From the NCBI GenBank assembly GCA_900754965.1, contig CAAEEO010000004.1, positions 48,974 through 112,973 of the forward strand: a DNA stretch of 64,000 nt, read 5' to 3'. The translations under genes were made by a program, and so were the position numbers. A model generated the notes under the pieces. The model was given only the letters and a program-made list of their open reading frames with translations. It was not told where the DNA came from and searched no databases. Below, piece after piece: positions 1-8,707 of this stretch. The stretch is from an uncultured Oscillospiraceae bacterium. GTDB taxonomy: Bacteria; Bacillota; Clostridia; Oscillospirales; Oscillospiraceae. The first letter of the stretch is position 1. Every line of letters starts with the position of its first letter.

Positions 1-21
1 CCCGTAGAAGTGCGTCAGTGA
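1..21 (+). CDS. C-terminal tail of an upstream gene, probably Lon protease (partial)
   Basis: Frame 1 reads Pro-Val-Glu-Val-Arg-Gln then TGA at 19-21, ending 12 bases before engB. In many Firmicutes lon lies directly before engB (ysxC), so this is probably the Lon C-terminus. Six residues cannot prove identity; the call rests on gene order. Confidence 0.4.
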   Translation, partial: PVEVRQ

Positions 22-33
22 GGGGAGAAAGAT

Positions 34-621
34 ATGACAGATGTAAACCTGCATAATGTTCAGTTTTTGAAAAGTGTGGTTTCGCCCCGGAATTTTCTGA
101 CGGATCGAGTGAGCATCGTCTTTGCCGGGAAATCCAATGTGGGAAAATCTTCGGTGATCAATCGCCTGCTGAACCGGAAAAACTTTGCCCGGGTGGGGAA
201 TACCCCTGGTAAAACCGTGCATATCAACTATTTTGATATTGACGGGAAACTCTACTTCGTGGACCTTCCGGGCTATGGATATGCCAATGTGGCCAAGTCC
301 GAGCGGGATCGGTGGGGAAAACTGATGGAACAGTTTTTTGCGACGGAAGGGACTATCACACTGGGAATCCAGATCGTGGATTCCCGCCATGCGCCCACGG
401 CGGACGATGTGACCATGGCCCGTTGGTTTATGGATGCAGGCTGTCCCATGATCGTGGTGGCCAACAAAAGTGATAAGCTGAAGAAAAGCGAATATGAACC
501 CAATGTCCAGCGCATTCGGGAGAAACTGGAATTGCCGGAGGAAACACCGGTATTCCTGTTTTCCGCGGAGAAAGGCACCGGACGGGAGGAACTGCTGGAG
601 TATATGTTCCGGCAGGTGTGA
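34..621 (+). CDS. engB: Ribosome biogenesis GTP-binding protein EngB (YsxC/YihA)
   Basis: This is a 195-residue TrmE-Era-EngA-EngB-Septin-like GTPase, the usual length for EngB. The P-loop GKSNVGKSS lies near residue 33, the switch II DLPGYG near 77, and the base-recognition motif NKSD near 144. EngB is a cytoplasmic GTPase needed for late assembly of the 50S ribosomal subunit. The ATG is preceded by GGGGAGAAAG at good spacing. It sits directly after a gene end that is probably lon, a common Firmicute arrangement, and is followed by a strong terminator, so it closes that operon. Confidence 0.95.
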   Translation: MTDVNLHNVQFLKSVVSPRNFLTDRVSIVFAGKSNVGKSSVINRLLNRKNFARVGNTPGKTVHINYFDIDGKLYFVDLPGYGYANVAKSERDRWGKLMEQFFATEGTITLGIQIVDSRHAPTADDVTMARWFMDAGCPMIVVANKSDKLKKSEYEPNVQRIREKLELPEETPVFLFSAEKGTGREELLEYMFRQV

Positions 622-623
622 AC

Positions 624-666
624 AGCATCAGGAGGGACCGCAGATTGCGGTTCCTCCTGATGCTTT
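624..666 (+). terminator. Intrinsic terminator after engB
   Basis: The arms AGCATCAGGAGG and CCTCCTGATGCT flank an inner GACCGCAGATTGCGGTT hairpin and are followed by TTTT. Confidence 0.85.
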
Positions 667-715
667 TGGGGGATGGACAGGCAGGCGCGGGAGGATGTGA
701 GGAAGAAAGGTGCGC

Positions 716-744
716 TTGTAATTCCAGGGAAAAGTTGGTATAAT
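716..744 (+). promoter_or_regulatory. Sigma-A type promoter for the M50-scpA-scpB operon
   Basis: A -35 TTGTAA (716-721) and -10 TATAAT (739-744) are separated by 17 bases. It lies after the engB terminator and before the M50 peptidase gene. Confidence 0.75.
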
Positions 745-818
745 AAGACATTCATAAAATGACGAGGTGACACGATACGGGAACTTTTCATACCATCTGG
801 CAGGGACTGGACTGGTCC

Positions 819-1460
819 GTGCTGACGGACTTGCTGATTTATGCCATTCCGGCACTGATCTGCATCACCGTTCATGAAGTCAGCCACGGACTGACGGCGT
901 ATTATCTGGGCGATCCCACGGCGAAACGGGCCGGTCGCCTGAGCCTGAACCCCATCCGCCACATCGACTGGATCGGCCTGGCTATGTTGGTGGTGTTTCA
1001 CTTTGGTTGGGCCAAACCGGTGCCGGTGGATATGCGGAATTTCCGGCATCCGAAACGGGACATGGCCATCACAGCCCTGGCTGGGCCGGTCTCCAATTTT
1101 TTGCTGACGCTGGTATTTTTGATTTTGTATGGTGTGCTCTATGTGCCGCTGATGCGGTCGGGGAGCGCGGTGGGCTATTTCTTTTTGCGGATCTTGCTGA
1201 CCACGGCGTTTTTGAGCACCTCTCTTGGGATTTTCAATCTTCTGCCGGTCTCCCCTCTGGATGGCTCCAAGGTGCTGTTTGCCTTTTTGTCCGACCGGGG
1301 GTACTTCACGCTTATGCGCTATGAGCGGTTTGGGATGATCCTCATGGTGGTTCTGGTGGCCACCGGCGTGTTGGGCGTACCCTTGTCCAGATTGACTTCC
1401 GCAGTGTTTGACGGAATGATGCATGTGGCGGTCTGGATCAGCGGTCTGCTGTGGGGGTGA
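819..1460 (+). CDS. Site-2 protease family (M50) membrane metalloprotease
   Basis: This polytopic membrane protein of at least 213 residues carries the zinc-binding HEVSH motif near residue 22 and the second metal motif NLLPVSPLDG near 137, as in S2P-type intramembrane proteases. It belongs to the short class without a PDZ domain that often precedes scpA in Clostridia. Substrates are unknown. The start is doubtful. The GTG at 819 has no clear ribosome binding site. A GAGGTG lies at 765-770, and the 14 in-frame codons from an ACG at 777 read like protein (FHTIWQGLDWS), so translation may begin upstream on a non-standard codon. The stop overlaps the possible scpA start. Confidence 0.85.
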   Translation: MLTDLLIYAIPALICITVHEVSHGLTAYYLGDPTAKRAGRLSLNPIRHIDWIGLAMLVVFHFGWAKPVPVDMRNFRHPKRDMAITALAGPVSNFLLTLVFLILYGVLYVPLMRSGSAVGYFFLRILLTTAFLSTSLGIFNLLPVSPLDGSKVLFAFLSDRGYFTLMRYERFGMILMVVLVATGVLGVPLSRLTSAVFDGMMHVAVWISGLLWG

Positions 1461-2272
1461 GGGTTCTGGAAAATCCAATGTACCATCTGCCGGGAGTGGT
1501 GAAAAGCTCGTCCGGGGAGACGGATTTTGACGGTCCGCTGAGTTTGATTTTAATGCTCCTGTCCAAAAATAAGATTGAGATTCGGGATATCAACATTTCC
1601 CAGATTCTGGAGCAGTATATGGCCTATCTGGAGCAGATGCAGGCCATGGATCTGGAAGTGGCCAGTGAATTTATCCAAATGGCCTCCCATTTGTTGTATA
1701 TCAAGACAAAAATGCTGCTGAATCTGGAGGACGAGGAAGTTTCCGAATTGGAGCAGCTGATCGCCTCTCTGGAACAGTTGCAGTGCAAGTCTGTTCTCAG
1801 CCAGATCCAGGCAGTGGTCCCGGCTATGGGGGCAATGGCAGAACGGGGCGGGAAATCCTTTGTTCGCTTTCCTGAACCGCTGCCGCAGCTGCCGAAACCG
1901 GTGTATGCCTACCACCACGATCCTGAGGAATTGACGGCAAGTCTGCTGCTGATGCTCACGCGGGAGCGGGATTCTGCACAGCCGGACATTCTGCGAACCA
2001 TCGCACCCAAACGGATTATCCGCAGTGTCAAACAGAAAAGCCGTACAATCCTGGAATGGTTAAAGGAGCGGGGGGATACGGCGATGACAGAGATTTTTCG
2101 CCAGTGCGAAGATCGTTCGGATTTGATTACCGCATTTTTGTCGGTTTTGGAACTGTGCAGTTTGGGAAGTATCACAGTGAGCCGGGAGGCAGAGGATTAT
2201 CGTCTGCGTTTTGTGGGCGGAGATCTGGAAGAGATCCTGGCATCTATCCCCGCTCAGGAGGACGGGGCGTGA
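1451..2272 (+). CDS. scpA: Segregation and condensation protein A
   Basis: This is ScpA, the kleisin subunit of the SMC-ScpAB condensin that compacts and segregates the chromosome. The N-terminal kleisin signature FDGPLSLILMLLSKNKI is at about residues 24-40, and the C-terminal winged helix that contacts Smc is at about 190-265. The gene overlaps the M50 gene by ten bases if the GTG at 1451 is used. The GTG at 1457 and the ATG at 1478 are in-frame alternatives and no ribosome binding site settles the choice. scpB follows almost directly, as is usual. Confidence 0.93.
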   Translation: MGVRVLENPMYHLPGVVKSSSGETDFDGPLSLILMLLSKNKIEIRDINISQILEQYMAYLEQMQAMDLEVASEFIQMASHLLYIKTKMLLNLEDEEVSELEQLIASLEQLQCKSVLSQIQAVVPAMGAMAERGGKSFVRFPEPLPQLPKPVYAYHHDPEELTASLLLMLTRERDSAQPDILRTIAPKRIIRSVKQKSRTILEWLKERGDTAMTEIFRQCEDRSDLITAFLSVLELCSLGSITVSREAEDYRLRFVGGDLEEILASIPAQEDGA

Positions 2273-2296
2273 ACCGTGGGAAAGGAAGAAGAAAAA

Positions 2297-2902
2297 ATGG
2301 ACGAAATACATGCCCTGGAGGCACTGCTGTTTGCCTCGGGTGACCCGGTTTCCACGGACCGCCTTGCTCAGGTGCTGGAAATTTCCCGGGAAAATGTGAT
2401 TCGATGTGCTGATGCCCTGGAATCGGAATACGAGAAACGGGGTGCTGGAATCCGGGTCATACGGTTGGAGGATGGCTATCAGCTGGCCTCCCGGCCGGAA
2501 TATGCAGATACGGTGGTCAAGCTGATGCGCCATCGGAAACCGCCGAAATTGAGTCAGGCGGCGTTGGAGGTACTGGCCATTGTGGCATATTTTCAGCCAG
2601 TGACCCGTGCCTATATTGAAGATGTTCGCGGCGTGGACAGTTCCTACTCGGTGAGTATGCTGGCAGAGCGGGGACTGATTGAGGCCTGCGGCCGATTGGA
2701 AGTCCCGGGCCGTCCGGTCCTGTTCCGAACCACCGACACTTTCCTGCGGGTCATGGACCTGGAGCGGTTGGAGGATCTTCCGCCGTTGCCGGAGATTGCA
2801 CCGGAAGAGGGAACCCAGGTGCTGCAGGAGGCAATCGCCCGGAAACAGGGCGAAACGGATGGAGCTGACCCCGCAGAATCGGGGACAATGGTAGAGGAGT
2901 GA
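2297..2902 (+). CDS. scpB: Segregation and condensation protein B
   Basis: ScpB (201 residues) is the winged-helix dimer partner of ScpA in the SMC complex. The opening HALEALLFASGDPV and the central SQAALEVLAIVAYFQPVTR are characteristic. The ATG at 2297 is preferred over the in-frame GTG at 2276 because AAGGAAG at 2282-2288 lies at the right distance. The C-terminal tail after about residue 170 is acidic and variable. The stop overlaps the start of the next gene, suggesting translational coupling. Confidence 0.94.
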   Translation: MDEIHALEALLFASGDPVSTDRLAQVLEISRENVIRCADALESEYEKRGAGIRVIRLEDGYQLASRPEYADTVVKLMRHRKPPKLSQAALEVLAIVAYFQPVTRAYIEDVRGVDSSYSVSMLAERGLIEACGRLEVPGRPVLFRTTDTFLRVMDLERLEDLPPLPEIAPEEGTQVLQEAIARKQGETDGADPAESGTMVEE

Positions 2903-3525
2903 TGCCGTTGAAAGTTCTGGGCGTGATTGCAGTGGTGGTGATTCTGCTGCTGTGCCTGCCGGTAGGCGTGGATGCGGGATACTGTGATGGACAGCTGACC
3001 ATTCGCCTGCGTTTGGGCGCTGTTACCATAGGGCTGTATCCTGCAAAACCGAAAAAACGGCGACAGAAAAAACAGGAGCCGCAGCCGGAGGCAGTGTCCG
3101 GGGAGGAGCCGCCGGCAAAAAAAAGGACGATGCCGGATGTGACCAAAGAAGAGATTCTCGCCGCAGGGCGGCTGCTGCTCCGGAGTATACAGAAACTGAA
3201 ATTCCGGATACGGCGGCTGAAACTGCATTTTGTCTCCGCTTTTGAAGATCCCTATACCACGGCCATGGTCTACGGCTATGCCAATGCCGGGGTCAGTGCG
3301 CTGCAGCTGCAGCGGATCAAGGGGGCAGATATTCAGCTCGGGGTGGACTTCAGTGCCACACAATGCTGGGTAGACGGGGAAATTTCGGTTACGATACGGA
3401 TTTGGTATTTGATGAAATTTGCGTTACTGCTGTTGGTGGGAGGCGGAAAACTCTTCCTGCAGCGGAAAAAACGCATAAAAGCAACGAATATGGGAAACGC
3501 GCAAGTCGCGGGAAAGGAAACATGA
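2899..3525 (+). CDS. DUF2953 domain-containing membrane-anchored protein
   Basis: This 208-residue protein has an N-terminal hydrophobic segment (about residues 5-25), a charged Lys/Glu/Pro-rich linker (about 50-80) and a C-terminal DUF2953 region with FVSAFEDPYTTAMVYGYANA near 110. DUF2953 proteins lie between scpB and ytfJ in many spore-forming Clostridia and Bacilli. The function is unknown and a sporulation link is inferred from this neighbourhood. The GTG start overlaps the scpB stop, with GAGGAG just upstream. A second hydrophobic stretch (YLMKFALLLLVGGGKLFL, about 172-190) near the C-terminus may also touch the membrane. Confidence 0.8.
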   Translation: MMPLKVLGVIAVVVILLLCLPVGVDAGYCDGQLTIRLRLGAVTIGLYPAKPKKRRQKKQEPQPEAVSGEEPPAKKRTMPDVTKEEILAAGRLLLRSIQKLKFRIRRLKLHFVSAFEDPYTTAMVYGYANAGVSALQLQRIKGADIQLGVDFSATQCWVDGEISVTIRIWYLMKFALLLLVGGGKLFLQRKKRIKATNMGNAQVAGKET

Positions 3526-3528
3526 TCC

Positions 3529-3924
3529 ATGGAAAAAAGTAAATTGGGCGAAGTGATGGATATCTCCATGACGAAAATCAAAGAAATGGTGGATGTGAAT
3601 ACCGTGGTCGGCGATCCCATCTATACCCCCGACGGTATCACGCTGATTCCGGTTTCTCAGGTCAGCCTGGGACTTGCTACCGGCGGAGCAGATGTGCCGT
3701 CCAAAAACAGCGGCACGGGCATGGGCGCAGCCACCGGAAGCGGTGTGCGGATGCAGCCCTTGGGATTTTTGATTATCAAAGACGGCATGATCCGCTTTGT
3801 GAGTACGAAAGCCCCGGGAGACAGCACCATGGATCGGCTGCTGGATATGATCCCGGATCTGTTTGACCGGGTGGAGCACATGATCCAGAATGTGAAAGAA
3901 AAACCGGCTGAGCCTGTGATTTGA
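3529..3924 (+). CDS. ytfJ: Spore protein YtfJ (GerW family)
   Basis: The 131-residue protein matches the YtfJ/GerW family: VVGDPIYTPDGITLIPVSQV near residues 26-45, a Gly-rich middle, and GVRMQPLGFLIIKDG near 73. In Bacillus subtilis YtfJ (GerW) is made under sporulation control and affects germination. The sequence shows the family, not the role here. It starts three bases after the DUF2953 gene and is followed by dacF, matching the order in other spore formers. Confidence 0.9.
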   Translation: MEKSKLGEVMDISMTKIKEMVDVNTVVGDPIYTPDGITLIPVSQVSLGLATGGADVPSKNSGTGMGAATGSGVRMQPLGFLIIKDGMIRFVSTKAPGDSTMDRLLDMIPDLFDRVEHMIQNVKEKPAEPVI

Positions 3925-3986
3925 GCATAATTTGACGGGATACCGTCCATAATAAGCACTGCCTGATGAATAAAGGTGGTGCTTTT

Positions 3987-5054
3987 TTGAAGAAATTATG
4001 GATGATTTTAAGTTCTGCTGCGCTGTGCCTGGCGCTGATACAGCCAGCCTTTGCAGCCGGGGCGCCCGAGACATCGACTCAGACGGGCATCCTTTTGCAC
4101 GCAGATACCGGAGCGGTGTTGTGGGAAAAAGATGCGGACAGAAAAATGGGAATTGCCTCCACGACAAAGATCATGACAGCTCTGGTGGCACTGGAAGAGG
4201 GGACGCTGACGGACACAGTGACCATTCGACCGGAATGGACGGCAGTGGAAGGCTCTTCCATGTATCTGAAACCGGGGCAGACCTATACGCTGGAGGAATT
4301 ACTCTACGGAATGATGCTCTCTTCCGGCAATGACGCCGCCACAGCGGTGGCGTGTCACATTGCCGGGGATGAGGCAGCGTTTGCCGGGAAAATGAATGAA
4401 AAGGCCAAAGCGTTGGGGCTGACCGGCACTTCTTTTGAAAATCCCCACGGACTGGACGGAGAGGCGCAATATTCTACGGCCCGGGATCTGGCTGCGCTGA
4501 CGGTATGCGCCATGGAAAATCCGGACTTTGCCCGAATCGTAGGCACCCGTTCCACTCAGATTCGGAATGAGACATTTGTCAATCATAATAAGCTCCTTTG
4601 GAGATGCGAAGGGGTGTTGGGGGTAAAAACCGGTTATACAAAGGCCTCCGGACGAACTCTGGTGTCCTGCTGTGAGCGAGGGGGAACCCGGTACGTGTGC
4701 GTCACGCTCAATGACCCGGAGGATTGGAAAGATCACCAGGCGCTGTATGATTGGGCATACGATGCGTGCAGCTATCGTGTTGTCATGGCGAAAGCGGAGT
4801 CTGTCTGTCTGCCGGTGGTGTCTGCATCGGGGGAAAAGACGCAGGTCTACCCGGTGCAGGATGTGCAGGTGCTGACCATGCCGGGGGACAATATCGAACG
4901 GGAATATTATCTGCCCCGTTTCGTTTTCCCGGGGATCAAGGCGGGAGAAAAGGCCGGTTATCTGATTGTCCGGGTGAACGGAGAAGAGCGGGCAAGGGTG
5001 GACATGGTCTATGGACAGGATCTGCCGCTGCCCGGCAAGATGAAATCGAGATGA
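3987..5054 (+). CDS. dacF: D-alanyl-D-alanine carboxypeptidase (S11, DacF/PBP5 type)
   Basis: This exported penicillin-binding DD-carboxypeptidase (355 residues) trims the terminal D-Ala of peptidoglycan stem peptides. A signal peptide ends near AFA (about residue 22). Active-site motifs are STTK (SxxK, near 58), SGN (near 113) and KTG (near 213), followed by the C-terminal beta domain of PBP5 enzymes. The TTG at 3987 is preferred to the ATG at 3966 because AAAGGTGGT at 3972-3980 then sits at normal spacing and a cleaner signal peptide results. Its position after ytfJ suggests the sporulation-linked DacF branch, which is inference. Confidence 0.92.
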   Translation: MKKLWMILSSAALCLALIQPAFAAGAPETSTQTGILLHADTGAVLWEKDADRKMGIASTTKIMTALVALEEGTLTDTVTIRPEWTAVEGSSMYLKPGQTYTLEELLYGMMLSSGNDAATAVACHIAGDEAAFAGKMNEKAKALGLTGTSFENPHGLDGEAQYSTARDLAALTVCAMENPDFARIVGTRSTQIRNETFVNHNKLLWRCEGVLGVKTGYTKASGRTLVSCCERGGTRYVCVTLNDPEDWKDHQALYDWAYDACSYRVVMAKAESVCLPVVSASGEKTQVYPVQDVQVLTMPGDNIEREYYLPRFVFPGIKAGEKAGYLIVRVNGEERARVDMVYGQDLPLPGKMKSR

Positions 5055-5075
5055 AAGAATATCAGGGAGGATCTT

Positions 5076-5786
5076 ATGCAGGAGAGAATACAGAAACTCA
5101 TTGCGTCCGCGGGACTGGCGTCCCGCCGGGCGGCAGAGCGACTGATCACAGAAGGACGAGTGACGGTAAACGGTGAGAAAGCCGTTCTGGGACAGACGGC
5201 AGACCCGGCAGTGGATGAAGTTCGGGTGGACGGAGAACGGCTGCCCCGGAAAAAGGGAAATGCCTATGTGATGCTCAATAAGCCGAAAGGATATGTGACG
5301 ACCATGCGGGACGAGGAAGGGCGTCCCACCGTTGCGGAATTGGTCCAGATCCCCGGTCGGCGGCTGTACCCGGTGGGACGGCTGGATATGTATTCGGAAG
5401 GACTTTTGATCATGACCGATGACGGAGAAACGGCCAATCGCCTGATGCACCCCTCTCACCGAATCGAAAAGACGTACATAGTGGATGTTGTGGGAGAGAA
5501 TATCCGCGCCGCAGTTCGTCGGATGCGGGAACCTCTGGACATTGACGGATGCATGGTGCAGGCCATTGATGTGCAGATGATTCGCCAGGGCGGCGGCCGG
5601 GGACAACTGGAAGTGGTCATTGGCGAAGGCCGGAATCGGCAGGTGCGGAAGATGTGCGCTCTGTGTGACCTGAAAGTGCAGCGTTTGGTTCGGATTTCGG
5701 AGGGCAGTTTGGAATTGGGAGATCTGCCTGTTGGAAAATGGCGGTATCTGACGCCGGAGGAGATCCGGAGAATCACGGAAGAGTAA
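5076..5786 (+). CDS. rluB: 23S rRNA pseudouridine synthase, RluB/RsuA family
   Basis: The 236-residue protein has an N-terminal S4 RNA-binding domain (about residues 3-50) and an RsuA/RluB catalytic domain. The motif GRLDMYSEGLLIMTDDG near residue 106 holds the catalytic Asp. The GEGRNRQVRKM motif near 186 is also typical. It isomerises a specific uridine in rRNA; the RluB assignment rests on length and neighbourhood. It starts 21 bases after dacF with AGGGAGG upstream and is probably the last gene of the run that begins near 716. Confidence 0.9.
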   Translation: MQERIQKLIASAGLASRRAAERLITEGRVTVNGEKAVLGQTADPAVDEVRVDGERLPRKKGNAYVMLNKPKGYVTTMRDEEGRPTVAELVQIPGRRLYPVGRLDMYSEGLLIMTDDGETANRLMHPSHRIEKTYIVDVVGENIRAAVRRMREPLDIDGCMVQAIDVQMIRQGGGRGQLEVVIGEGRNRQVRKMCALCDLKVQRLVRISEGSLELGDLPVGKWRYLTPEEIRRITEE

Positions 5787-5849
5787 GGCGAAAAATCGAC
5801 GAAGATTCGATGAAAATGCAGGAGAAATGACGGGAAATTGCAATTTCAC

Positions 5850-5878
5850 TTGCAAAAATAGGGGAAATCTCGTATGAT
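5850..5878 (+). promoter_or_regulatory. Promoter for the MurR/RpiR regulator gene
   Basis: A -35 TTGCAA (5850-5855) and -10 TATGAT (5873-5878) are 17 bases apart, upstream of the regulator start at 5932. Confidence 0.75.
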
Positions 5879-5931
5879 AGTTCCTATAAATTCCTGCCCG
5901 GCGGCGGGCAGAGGTGAAGTTGAGGGAAATA

Positions 5932-6795
5932 ATGGAAAATGATATCCTATCCATCATTGAGCGGGAGGCGGCGAGCTTTTCCAAAGGGCAGCGGCTGATC
6001 GCCAAGTATATATTGGAAAATTATGATAAGGCGGCATTTATGACTGCCGGAAAGTTGGGAAAAACCGTCGGCGTCAGTGAGTCCACTGTGGTGCGGTTTG
6101 CCGCGGAACTGGGATATGAAGGATACCCGGAAATGCGGAAAGTGCTGCAGGAAGTGGTGCGCAATAAGCTCACCTCTGTGCAGCGTCTGGAAGTGGCCAA
6201 TGAACAGATCAACGGGGAGAACATCATCGACTCCGTGATGAATGCGGATGCCGAGCGAATCCACAGCACCCTGGAGAGCATCGACCGCACGGCCTTTGAT
6301 CAGGCGGTGAATACCATCGTCAATGCCAAGCGGGTGTATATTATCGGTACCCGGTCTTCCTCCAGTTTGGCCACATTTTTCGGATACTATATGAGTCTGA
6401 TTATGGAAAATGTGTCCGTGGTGCAGGATACTGCAGTCAGCGAAGTGTATGAGCAGCTGTTCCGTGTCGGAGAGGGAGATGTGGTGATCGGGATTTCTTT
6501 CCCGCGTTACTCCAGTAAAACTGTGGCGGCAATGAAATACGCCAAGGCCCGTGGGGCTGTGACCATCGGAATCACCGACTGCGAGGCCTCGCCGCTGTAT
6601 GGAATCTCCACGATCAACCTGTATGCCAAGAGCGACATGGTTTCTTTTATTGACTCCCTGGTGGCGCCCATGAGCCTGCTCAATGCGCTGTTGGCAGAGA
6701 TCGGATTCCGGTCCCGGGAAAATATTTCCGACACTTTCCGTCGTTTGGAAGATGTCTGGAGCGAATATGCGGTGTTTTTGACAGATGATCAGTGA
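5932..6795 (+). CDS. MurR/RpiR family transcriptional regulator
   Basis: This 287-residue regulator has an N-terminal HTH_6 domain (about residues 1-77, with GKTVGVSESTVVRFAAELGY) and a C-terminal SIS sugar-phosphate binding domain (about 120-250, with VYIIGTRSSSSLATFFGYYM). Such proteins sense phosphorylated sugars and control amino-sugar or pentose catabolism. No sugar operon is adjacent, so the regulon is unclear. The ATG at 5932 has GAGGGA upstream; the GTG at 5914 is an alternative. The stop overlaps the start of the next gene. Confidence 0.88.
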   Translation: MENDILSIIEREAASFSKGQRLIAKYILENYDKAAFMTAGKLGKTVGVSESTVVRFAAELGYEGYPEMRKVLQEVVRNKLTSVQRLEVANEQINGENIIDSVMNADAERIHSTLESIDRTAFDQAVNTIVNAKRVYIIGTRSSSSLATFFGYYMSLIMENVSVVQDTAVSEVYEQLFRVGEGDVVIGISFPRYSSKTVAAMKYAKARGAVTIGITDCEASPLYGISTINLYAKSDMVSFIDSLVAPMSLLNALLAEIGFRSRENISDTFRRLEDVWSEYAVFLTDDQ

Positions 6796-8008
6796 TGTTG
6801 TTGTAATCGGCGGCGGCGCCGCCGGAATGATTTGTGCGGCCACAGCGGCGGAGCGGGGACTGGATGTAATCCTTCTGGAGCCCAACCGGCAGTTGGGACG
6901 CAAGGTGCGGATTACCGGAAAAGGCCGGTGTAATGTCACCAATAACTGTGAGATCAAAACGGTGCTGGAAAACATTCCGGGAAGCGGAAAGTTTTTGTAC
7001 AGCGCTTTGAATCGCCTGTCTCCGGCGGACACCATGCAGCTGTTTGAAAGTCTGGGCGTCCCGTTGAAAACTGAGCGCGGGAACCGGGTGTTCCCGGTTT
7101 CGGATTCAGCGCACGACATTGTGGAGGCCCTGGCGCGGTATATGCGGGATACCGGTGTGCGTGTCCTGCACGAGCCTGCCTTGGAAGTGCAGATGGAAGA
7201 TGGTGTTGTGACCGGAGTGGTGACGCGGTCGGAGACGATCGTGTGCCGCAATGCGGTGGTCTGCACCGGAGGGCTGTCCTATCCGGCCACCGGATCTACC
7301 GGTGCGGGGCATCGGTTTGCCCAGGCAGCGGGCCACACGGTGCGGCCCTGCCGTCCGTCTCTGGTGCCATTGGAATCCCCCGATGAGTATTGCGCCCAGA
7401 TGCAGGGCTTTTCTCTGCGGAATGTGACCCTGTCTGCGTTTGAAGATGAGAAACTGATCTACCAGGAACTGGGGGAAATGATGTTTACCCATTTCGGGGT
7501 GACAGGGCCTCTGGTGCTGTCGGCCAGCGCGCACTTCCGTCACATGGGAGAACGGACCTATCGATTGGAGATCGATTTGAAACCTGCCCTGGACGAGGAG
7601 AAACTGGATGCCCGGATTCTGCGGGATTTTGAAGGACAGAAAAATAAGGAATTCAAAAACGCACTGGGAGGCCTGGCAGGGCGGACGATGATCCCTGTTC
7701 TGGTCGCCCTTTCCGGCGTTGACTCGGAAACAAAAGTCCACTCCATCACCCGGGAACAGCGGCATCGGTTGGTGCATCTGTTCAAGCATTTTCCGGTGCG
7801 GGTCTCCGGTACGCGCCCCTTTGCCGAGGCAATCGTCACGGCTGGCGGTGTGGCGCTGGAGGAAGTGAATCCCCGGACAATGGAGTCCAAATTGGTACAG
7901 GGCCTGTACTTTGCAGGAGAGGTGCTGGACCTGGATGCATACACCGGGGGATTTAATTTGCAGATTGCCTGGTCCACGGGCTATGTGGCGGGTTGCAGTG
8001 TAGAATAA
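6785..8008 (+). CDS. HI0933-family FAD-dependent oxidoreductase (YhiN-like)
   Basis: The 407-residue flavoprotein begins with a dinucleotide-binding motif, VIGGGAAGMICA, then GRKVRITGKGRCNVTN near residue 40, the signature of HI0933/YhiN proteins. The C-terminal GGVALEEVNPRTMESK and YTGGFNLQIAWSTGYVAG are also typical. The substrate is unknown. The ATG lies inside the end of the RpiR gene (11-base overlap), and cmk follows after 9 bases, so it links both into one transcript. Confidence 0.9.
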   Translation: MISDVVVIGGGAAGMICAATAAERGLDVILLEPNRQLGRKVRITGKGRCNVTNNCEIKTVLENIPGSGKFLYSALNRLSPADTMQLFESLGVPLKTERGNRVFPVSDSAHDIVEALARYMRDTGVRVLHEPALEVQMEDGVVTGVVTRSETIVCRNAVVCTGGLSYPATGSTGAGHRFAQAAGHTVRPCRPSLVPLESPDEYCAQMQGFSLRNVTLSAFEDEKLIYQELGEMMFTHFGVTGPLVLSASAHFRHMGERTYRLEIDLKPALDEEKLDARILRDFEGQKNKEFKNALGGLAGRTMIPVLVALSGVDSETKVHSITREQRHRLVHLFKHFPVRVSGTRPFAEAIVTAGGVALEEVNPRTMESKLVQGLYFAGEVLDLDAYTGGFNLQIAWSTGYVAGCSVE

Positions 8009-8017
8009 GGAGAGAGT

Positions 8018-8707
8018 ATGAACCGATTTTCAGTGGCTATTGATGGGCCTGCCGGCGCAGGGAAATCCACCCTGGCCAAACAGGCAGCGGCCCGTCTCGG
8101 CTTTGTATATGTGGATACGGGCGCCATCTACCGTACAGTGGGATTGGCGGCAAAAAATGCCGGTGTGGCAAAAGAAGATGCAGATGGGGTCAAGGCGCTG
8201 CTGCCGACCCTGCAGGTGACGATTCGTTATGCGCAGGGCGTGCAGCGGATGTTCCTGAACGGACAGGATGTTTCGGAGGAGATCCGCACGCCTGAGATCT
8301 CTGCCTATGCCTCCCATGTCTCTGCGATTCCGGAAGTCCGGGCGTTTTTGATGGATATGCAGCGGCAGCTGGCGCGGGAGCATGATGTGATCATGGACGG
8401 CCGGGATATTGGCACGGTGGTCCTGCCGGATGCGGGACTGAAGGTGTTCCTGACCGCCAGTGCAGAGAAACGGGCGGCCCGGCGCTGCCTGGAATTGCAG
8501 CAAAAGGGATTGCAGGTGACATTTGAGGAAGTGCTTGCGGAAATGCAGGCGCGGGATGCCAAGGATACCGGTCGGGAAACGGCGCCCCTGCGCCCGGCAG
8601 AGGATGCGGTGCATCTGGATACCAGTGAGATGACGCTGGAGGAAAGCGTGGAACGGTTGGAAGAACTGATTCGGCAGGCAAGGGCAGAAAGGCAGGCGGA
8701 ACAATGA
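8018..8707 (+). CDS. cmk: Cytidylate kinase
   Basis: CMP/dCMP kinase of 229 residues, phosphorylating CMP to CDP for nucleic acid and phospholipid synthesis. The P-loop GPAGAGKST is at about residues 10-18, followed by VDTGAIYRTVG near 32, the DGRDIGTVVLPDA motif near 127 and the lid region RRCLELQQKG near 155. GGAGAG precedes the ATG. The downstream order plsC, ispH-rpsA is a known clostridial cluster. Confidence 0.95.
   Translation: MNRFSVAIDGPAGAGKSTLAKQAAARLGFVYVDTGAIYRTVGLAAKNAGVAKEDADGVKALLPTLQVTIRYAQGVQRMFLNGQDVSEEIRTPEISAYASHVSAIPEVRAFLMDMQRQLAREHDVIMDGRDIGTVVLPDAGLKVFLTASAEKRAARRCLELQQKGLQVTFEEVLAEMQARDAKDTGRETAPLRPAEDAVHLDTSEMTLEESVERLEELIRQARAERQAEQ

Noticed and set aside
4299..6005. 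A 568-codon open frame opposite dacF and rluB
   Set aside because: It crosses two well-supported genes and a promoter region and has no protein-like features.
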